Source: Siphonodentalium dalli
Lineage: Eukaryota > Mollusca > Scaphopoda > Gadilida > Siphonodentaliidae
Length of the DNA stretch: 64,000 nucleotides
Direction of reading: 5' to 3'
Assembly: GCA_032622095.1 (NCBI GenBank)
Contig: CP136069.1
Span: 32,646,194-32,710,193 of the forward strand
Part shown: in pieces, positions 57,131-64,000 of the stretch
How the letters are laid out: each line of letters begins with the position of its first letter
Position numbering within the stretch: position 1 is the stretch's first letter
Notes under the pieces: generated by a model
Seen by the model: the letters and a program-made list of their open reading frames with translations, nothing else
Database searches by the model: none
Told to the model about the DNA's origin: nothing
Made by a program: the position numbers and the translations under genes

Positions 57131-58334
57131 AAACAAGGGTGATAACTGTTTTGTTATCTGACAAAGGAGTACACACGAACCTTCTCAATGGCATGTCTAA
57201 TTACGCGCGTATATTCATTAATCCAGCTCGAAGAGTTAATTTATGTTGGAATCCTCGCTTTTTAGAAAAAAATTAAACTTTCATATTTTGGATCAATTGA
57301 TAAACGCATCATTTGCGGAGCTATTGTCCAGTTAGTTTGCTGGTCGCATGGTGAGAATCGGTTCAGGGAAGGAGGAGTAAAGCAATTTCGAAGTAGAGTA
57401 GCCATGCGGCGAAAAGTTCGGTGTCGTTTTAAATGTGCGTAAAGACGCAGGTAGGCGTGTTAATTTCGAAAACGCTAAAATGTGAAACTTACATGTTGTG
57501 GTTGTGCCAACAGAAATTGACAACTGTTACAGACTGTTACGCATCATAAGGGTATTTTATATTTAGAGCTTAGTACATAAACGTATTAGTGACGTATGTA
57601 CATCGTGTGTGCAATTGTCTACAGTACATACCAACTGCTTAATAAGGTTTATCTAATTCTTCCACGGTATTCATTATTGATATAAAAAGGTCCAATAGGA
57701 ACATTGCACTTTATATGGGATTTATGTCCGTGATAACACTATTTATACATAGCGTGCTTTAATTGCAAATTGAAGACAACAATTATGCAAATTAGCAAAC
57801 ACCACAGTTCGCGGTTGTTACGAAACAGTGGGGTTTATAAAATGCCTGTTTTAGGAAATTATTAGAGAGCTGTGATGTAATATCTGCGCGTTGAGTTCTT
57901 CTTAGTTCTATGTTGACAGGTAACAGCTGAGCGGTCTGCCGAAATGTTACCCTTGAGGGTAACAAGTGATTTGCGGCCCGCCATGTGACACAACCTCAGT
58001 TAATCAGAAGAAAGGAAAATGGGATGAAGATAACACATATATTTAATACATGAATACTGATTTCATGAGCCGCAGAAAGACTTTGTTGAAGTTTATATCA
58101 TTTAGTCCAGTCTCGCTTTTTCTGCCGCATATAATAACATGTTCAAATAACGGACGCGTACTATTCCTGATGTGGTTGAAATAAAATGCCATTCTCTCAG
58201 TTTGGAATTATTTCAAAGTATATAAAACATAACAAATATTTCTCATGTATTTATTGACCTATCTTTTCCAACAATCCAAATTCCGTGGAGAAATTAATCG
58301 GAGGTTCAAATAAGCCGCTTAAAATTGCAATTAT
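57131..58334. other. Non-coding; nothing recognised
   Basis: AT-rich intergenic sequence without supported exons up to the microsatellite that precedes the Helitron array. Confidence 0.5.
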
Positions 58335-58417
58335 CACACACACACACACACACACACACACCCTCACACACTCACACACACATACACACACCCCCACCCA
58401 AACACACACACACACCC
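58335..58417. repeat. (CA)n-rich microsatellite
   Basis: Interrupted CA/CACACCC tract. Frames on both strands here (THTHTH or VCVCVC) are artefacts of the repeat. Confidence 0.95.
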
Positions 58418-58458
58418 AAAGCCCGTGCGACGCAAGCATCACGCATGCGCATACCAGA

Positions 58459-59338
58459 TCTATTATATATTTTGGTAGATCTGTGTTTGTGTGTGTGTGT
58501 GTGTGTCTGTCTGTTCGCGATGGACTCGAAAACGGCCGAGCCTATTTCGATGAAACTTGGTATGTTCGGGTACTTTCGGCCGTGGACTGGCATGGGCCTG
58601 TTAATTTGCCCGTGCGACGTGAACTTGACCTTAAAATCGTGTCATTAAAAGGTCAAACGCCCGACTATCACGGGATTTCGATGAAAATTAGTGTCTGGGG
58701 ATACTTTCGTATGCGGAGTGTCGTAAGCCTATTCGTTTGCCCGTGCGACGTGTCCTTGACATTGAAATCGGGTCAATTAAAGGTCGAGTCTCGAATTTTG
58801 ATGGGATTTCGACGAAATTTGATAGATAGGGTTACTTTTGTCCACTGAGTGTTTTGGACGGGTCAAATGGTGACCCCGACCTGACCTTGACCTTCAAAAT
58901 GATCAATTCGAGGTCAAATCGGGTAAAACCGGATGGATTTCGACGGGTACTTTTGTCGGGTACTTTTGTCAGGGCAGTGTTTTGGACCACCTGACCTTGA
59001 CCTTCAAAATGGACAATTCAAGGTCAAATCGCGCAATTCGCCGAAAAGCAGAGGGGAAACAGCCCGGACGAAGTCGGGTCCACCTGCTTTTTGTCCACTG
59101 GGTGTTTTGGACGGGTCGAGTCGTGACCCCGACCCGACCTTGACCTTCAAAATGATCAATTCGAGGTCAAATCGGGTAAAACCGGATGGATTTCGACAGG
59201 TACTTTTGTCCGGGCAGTGTTTTGGACGGGTTAAATCGTGACCCCACCTGACCTTGACCATCAAAATGGACAATTCAAGGTCAAATCGCCGGAAAGCAGA
59301 GGGGAAACAGCCCGGACGAAGTCGGGTCCACCTGCTAG
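58459..59338 (+). mobile_element. Helitron unit A (type I), 880 bp
   Basis: The 5' end TCTATTATATATTTTGG follows an A (58458). Just inside is TAGATCTGTGTTTGTG and a GT run. The 3' end is CCCGGACGAAGTCGGG (imperfect hairpin) then TCCACCTGCTAG. An internal 3'-end copy at 59062-59089 reads CCACCTGCTTTTTG, lacking CTAG, and the body after it repeats the part from 58855. Motifs TGACCTTGACCTT and TCAAGGTCA abound. No Rep/helicase is present. Confidence 0.8.
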
Positions 59339-60042
59339 TCTATCTACTATATAATTTGAGACTTCCGTATATATATATGTGTGTGTGTATATGTGTACTT
59401 CATGGAATCCAAAACGCGTGTTCAGATTGAGCTCAAACTTCGTATATAAGTGTAAAATCACTCCGACACGGCCGTGGTCGCGTTTTGGAGAAGCTCAGAG
59501 CACCGTTTCTCAAATCCCAAATCACCGCAATCGGCACTTCGGGGTTAATAGCGTTGATATATAAAGAGCGTTCGTTTCCCACAGTGTCTATATAAAGAGC
59601 GTCGTTTTCGCTATCTACTTATCTGTATGACGGGAGTCTGTAGCCTGTCGCTCGAAATATTATGCAGAGACATTTCACGACGGGAAGCGTTTGTTTTCAA
59701 TTCAATGTTATCGCTCGAGCGTTGTCTGTCGTTCCTAGGAAGGGGGGATTTCTACGGGTAAATTTTTCCGCCAGAAACAAAAAAATTAATTAAAACAATT
59801 TAAAATTTAAAAAATTTAAAAATAAAAAAATAATCCAGAAAAAAAATATATTAAATTTAAAAAACATTAAATTCATATTAAAAAATAAAAAACAAAAATA
59901 AATAAAAACAAAATAATTCAAAAAATGTCGTTTCTGACGAAATTTGGTACAAATGCAGCACAAGTGTCTCGGAACCTGTTGTAATTGCTTTTTCGAACAA
60001 AGCCATGGGACGAATGCCGCCAGTGGCGGGCTAACCTGCTAG
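59339..60042 (+). mobile_element. Helitron unit B (type II), 704 bp
   Basis: Starts TCTATCTACTATATAATTTG directly after the CTAG of unit A, with GAGACTTCCGTATATATA inside. Ends CGCCAGTGGCGGGCTAACCT then GCTAG; CCGCC-AGT-GGCGG is a perfect 5-bp stem just before the terminus, the Helitron 3' hairpin. The middle (59770-59930) is a very A-rich tract. Confidence 0.8.
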
Positions 60043-60069
60043 TCTGTACTATATATTTTGAGACTTCCG

Positions 60070-60100
<31 letters not shown>

Positions 60101-61182
60101 ACTTTATAGAATCGAAAACGGCTGGCTCGATTGAGGTCAAACTTCCCATCTAAGGGTAAAAACTCACGAACACCGTAGTTGTCGCGTTTTGGAGAAGCTC
60201 TGAGCACCATTTATCCACTCCCAAATCACCGCAAAGGCACGGCGTGGGTTACTCAAGTGATTATTTAATGAGCGTTTGTTTTTGACGCATCGCTATAAAG
60301 AGCGTCTGTTTACCATTCAACGTTATTAGCATCTGCAGAGAGATATACGGGAACATTGAGTGGTTTCCTATGCGGGGAGATTTATTGGATGCCATAGTAC
60401 TCTTACAACATCATTGTTATAGTATGTATGACACTTAGGTCAGGGCTTAGGGGGGGGGGGGTAGTTATAGGCATAATGCTTCTCAGAAATCCCGGTTACA
60501 AACCAACACTCACAATTTCGTATTCACGCAAACGTATACAGGAACAAGTGCTTTCCTATTTTTAGAACGCAACACATGATACCAAACAAAATTACGTCGC
60601 GTTGGTGATGGCGTTCACGACGGGATTAATTGACTGTCCGCTCTTTGCGAGGATGGGGTTCACGACGGATTAACTTTGCGGTGACTATTGACCATCTCGT
60701 ATGGGTGGACAACCTCTGTCAGGGGCTGCTCAATGGCCACGGGCAGGTTACAAAAAATCATATCTCTTCTGGGTCTGGGCGTGTATAGACATGAGCGTGT
60801 TGTGTTCCTAAGAACGCGGAGCGTGTTGTGTTCCTAAGAACGCGGATCGGGTAAGTTTTTCCGCCCTAGGTGAGCTCAAACTTCGTATATAAGTGTAAAA
60901 ACACACGGGGATCGTCGACGTCGCATTGTGTGAAACATTCTTATGTCTGTCGTTCCTAGGAACGGGGGAATTTTTCATCGGGTCAGTCTTATCCTTCAAA
61001 CGGGTACCCACAAATTATATATTGTGACCCCGACATGACCTTGACCTTGAAAATGATCAATTCAAGGTCAAATCGGGTAAAATATTGAAAAACCCAATAT
61101 TAACTCATTGAAAAACACAAACAAAACATAAATCATTGTCATGTTTCTGACCAAGCACGCCAGTGGCGGGCTAACCTGCTAG
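60043..61182 (+). mobile_element. Helitron unit C (type II), 1140 bp
   Basis: Starts TCTGTACTATATATTTTGAG right after CTAG of unit B and ends GCCAGTGGCGGGCTAACCTG then CTAG. Contains a G10 run (60450-60459) and one TGACCTTGACCTTGA block near 61035. Its 5' kilobase resembles unit B. Confidence 0.8.
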
Positions 61183-62671
61183 TCTATATATATATTTTGA
61201 GACGTCCGTATATATGTGTGTATATGTGTACTTCATGGAATCCAAAACGCGTGTACAGATTGAGCTCAAATGTCGAATGTTAGTGTAAAATCACACCGAC
61301 ACGGCCGTGGTCGCGTTTTGGAGAAGCTCAGAGCACCGTTTCTCCAATCCCAAATCACCGCAATCGGCACTTCGGCGTTAATTGATATTCGCTCGCAATC
61401 CAAGAGGAGTAACTCTACATTTTTTTTTATCTGTATATGTATATTTTTATATCCATGTTCACTTCAAACTGCTAAACCCGTTGAGACAAAACTTGCTAAT
61501 ACCTCGCAAAATATAGAATTTACATTTTCTGATGTATACATTTTTTGTTACGGCTGAAAATCTTAGTCTATTTCCGAAACATTCATATAAACAAGCTCTA
61601 AACTTACACCCCTCGATTCCTGCTAACTCACGCACCTTATATGTTGTCGAGAAAATAATTAGTTAAAATTACTAAATACACGTTTTCGGCAATGTGAGCT
61701 TTTTCGGGGAGCCGTGATGCCAACAACAACGACCCGAAGCCCTGAATGCCAACAACAACGACATCATCGGGTCAGTGTTTTAAGTGAATCCAAGGCACTG
61801 CGATACGTCCGAATCTGACGGGACGTCCAGTGCCCCAAACCGTGAACGCCAACGACATTGTTGGCGAGAAAATAGCCCCCCAAGCCGTAAATATCAACAA
61901 CAACGACATTGTTGACGAGAAAATAATTAGTTAAAATTACTAAATACACGTTTTCGGCAATGTGAGATTTTTCGGGGAGCCGTGATGCTAACAACAACGA
62001 CCCGAAGCCCTGAATGCCAACAACAACGACATCATCGGGTCAGTTTTTTAAGTCAATCCAAGGCACTGCGATACGTCCCGAATCTGACGGGACTTCCACT
62101 GCCCAAAACCGTGAACGCCAACGACATTGTTGGCGAGAAAATAGCCCCCAAGCCGTAAATATCAACAACAGCGACATTGTTGGCGAGAAAATAATTAGTT
62201 AAAATTACTAAATACACGCAATTCTATTTTCCCTATACGGCAATGTGAGATTTTTCGGGTAGCCCCGAGCCGTGATGCCAACAACAACGACCCGAAGCCC
62301 TGAATGAACGCCAACGACATTGTTGGCGAGAAAATAGCCCCCAAGCCGTAAATATCAACAACGACATTGTTGGCGAGAAAATAATTAGTTAAAATTACTA
62401 AATACACGCAATCCTATTTTCCCTATACGGCAATGTGAGATTTTTCGGGTAGCCCCGTGCCGTGATGCCAACAACAACGACCGAAGCCCTGAATGCCAAC
62501 AACAAAGACATCATCGGGTCAGTTTTTTTTCCGCCCGATGTACCTTAAATCATACCTCTTTTAGGGAGGGTACAATAATTTCTCTTAAAAAGGCACGATT
62601 AACTCATTGAAAAGCGAAAAACAAATGTCATGTTTCGGACCAACGCCGCCAGTGGCGGGCTAACCTGCTAG
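61183..62671 (+). mobile_element. Helitron unit D (type II), 1489 bp with internal array
   Basis: Starts TCTATATATATATTTTGAGA after CTAG of unit C and ends CCGCCAGTGGCGGGCTAACC then TGCTAG. It holds a tandem array (61658-62530) that explains its greater length. The first 230 bp match unit B closely (CACGGCCGTGGTCGCGTTTT). Confidence 0.8.
61658..62530. repeat. Tandem array inside Helitron D, unit about 268 bp
   Basis: ATTAGTTAAAATTACTAAAT starts copies near 61658, 61925, 62194 and 62382 (spacings about 267, 269 and 188). Copies contain GATGCCAACAACAACGAC and CGACATTGTTGGCGAG. Open frames in either direction here are repeat artefacts. Confidence 0.9.
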
Positions 62672-63596
62672 TCTATTATATATTTTGGAAGATCTGTGTG
62701 TCTGTGTGTGTGTGTGTCTGTCTGTGTGTTCGCGATGAACTCGAAAACGGCCGACCCGATTTCGATGAAACTTGGTATGTGAGGGTATTTTCGGCCGGGG
62801 ACGAACATAGGAATATTAATTTGTCCGTGCGACGTCACATTGACCTTGAAATCGGGTCATTTCAATGTCAAACGCCCGAATATCACGGGATTACGATGAA
62901 ACTTGGTATGTGGGGGTACTTTCTTATGGCGAGTCTCATAAGCATATTCATTTGCCCGTGCGACGTGACCTTGACCTTGAAATCGGGTAACTTCAAGGTC
63001 AAATCGCCAATTTTGATGGGATTTCGACGAAATTTGATACGTGGGGTTAGTTTTGTCCTCTGATTGTTTTGGACGGGTCCAATCGTGACCCCGACCAGAC
63101 CTTGACCTTCAAAATGATCAATTCAAGGTCAAATCGGGTAAAACCGGATGGATTTCGACGGGCACGTTTGTCGGGTACTTTTGTCCGGGCAGTGTTTTTG
63201 GACTGGTCAAATCGTGACCCCACTTGACCTTGACCTTCAAAATGGACAATTCAAGGTCAAAGCCCGTGCGACGTGACCTTGACCTTGAAATCGGGTAACT
63301 TCAAGATCAAATCGCCAATTTTGATGGGATTTCGACGAAATTTGATACGTTGGGTTACTTTTGTTCACCGATTGTTTTGGACGGGTCCAATCGTGACCCC
63401 GACCAGACCTTGACCTTCAAAATGATCAATTCAAGGTCAAATCGGGTAAAACCGGATGGATTTCGACGGGCACGTTTGTCTGGTACTTTTGTCCGGGCAG
63501 TGTTTTGGACTGGTCAAATCGTTACCCCACTTGACCTTGACCTTCAAAATGGACAATTCAAGGTCAAAGCCCGGACGAAGTCGGGTCACCTTCTAG
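62672..63596 (+). mobile_element. Helitron unit E (type I), 925 bp
   Basis: Starts TCTATTATATATTTTGGAAG after CTAG of unit D, followed by a GT/CT microsatellite and TCGAAAACGGCCGACCCGAT. Ends CCCGGACGAAGTCGGG, TCACCTTCTAG. Inside, 62954-63261 is duplicated at 63262-63569 (308 bp), giving extra TGACCTTGACCTTGA blocks. The frame 62698-63063 is not considered coding. Confidence 0.8.
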
Positions 63597-64000
63597 TATG
63601 ATATATTTTGGAAGATCTGTGTGTGTGTGTGTGTGTATGTGGTGTGTGTGTTTGTGTTCACGATGAACTCGAAAACGGCCTAGCCGATTTCGATGAAACT
63701 TGGTATGTGGGGGTACTTTCGACCGGGGAGTGGCATAGGTATATTAATTTGTCCGTGCGACGAGACATTGACCTTGAAATCGGGTCATTTCAATGTCAAA
63801 CGCCCGAATATCACGGGATTTTGATGAAACTTGGTATGTGGGGATACTTTCGGCCGGGTAGTGGCATAGGCCTATTAATTTGCACGTGCGACGTGACATT
63901 GATCTTGAAATCGGGTCATTTCAATGTCAAACGCCCGAATATCACGGCATTCGATGAAAATTAGTGTCTAGGGGTACTTTTGTATGGGGAGTCTCATAAG
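63597..64000 (+). mobile_element. Helitron unit F (type I), cut by the window edge
   Basis: Follows CTAG of unit E. The 5' end reads TATGATATATTTTGGAAGAT, with the usual TC changed to TA. The order (GT)n, GAACTCGAAAACGGCC, TTTCGATGAAACTTGGTATG is that of units A and E. The 3' end is outside the window. Confidence 0.75.

Noticed and set aside
56952-57194. An 80-codon minus frame
   Set aside because: It spans the GC-rich hairpin at 57019-57127, so both strands are similar and the frame is a by-product.
58285-58848. A 187-codon plus frame starting with a His-Thr run
   Set aside because: The start is the CA microsatellite and the rest runs into Helitron unit A; the same body sequence is open or closed at random in the other units.
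1-64000. tRNA, rRNA, CRISPR or riboswitch
   Set aside because: GGTTCGA-like words (1011, 45083, 56916) are not in cloverleaf context. No spaced identical repeats with unique spacers were seen, and the genome is animal-like.

Overview
The window looks like animal nuclear DNA from an invertebrate, probably a marine mollusc or another lophotrochozoan. It is AT-rich, genes are split into small exons with consensus splice sites, long stretches are non-coding, and DNA transposon relics, Helitrons, foldback elements and mini- or microsatellites dominate. The taxon is an inference from the secreted CTLD, PAN and WSC-like exons and the repeat style; no marker gene fixes it. No bacterial operon, rRNA, tRNA or CRISPR array was seen.

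Host genes are sparse and none is complete here. Two C-type lectin paralogues face each other: one on + (exons 4861-5040 and 8097-8329) and one on - (exons 25881-26057 and 22389-22624). They share intron position and phase but differ in the sugar-site motif (EPN versus EPD). A WSC-like cysteine-rich exon lies on the - strand inside the first lectin intron (6861-7086). A cystine-knot-like exon (CAGLCP then CCVP) lies at 33091-33309 (-). A cluster of small phase-compatible exons of an unrecognised gene lies at 43164-44900 (-), with decayed duplicate copies of its last exon next to it. A signal-peptide plus PAN/apple-like first exon lies at 56355-56601 (-).

Mobile DNA, left to right: a - strand non-autonomous Helitron nested in an older repeat (247-3053); head-to-head L1-like LINE fragments (16690-18480); inverted-repeat arms at 29.98 and 34.5 kb, the right one interrupted by a small hAT-like element with an 8-bp target duplication (34563-35133); three TTAA-flanked elements (37410-38275, 40698-41191, 47379-47805), two of them whole-length palindromes; a broken DIRS-like tyrosine-recombinase retroelement (41390-42920); a 3-copy tandem of about 957 bp (52685-55441) with an inverted relative at 49.2-50.1 kb; and, from 58459 to the right edge, six head-to-tail Helitron units joined end to end, rich in TCAAGGTCA motifs.

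The rest is intron or intergenic sequence with tandem duplications and hairpins. The genes show no operon-like or pathway relation; secreted lectin and cysteine-rich exons are the common theme. Exon calls rest on reading frame, splice signals and family motifs read by eye, without any database search.
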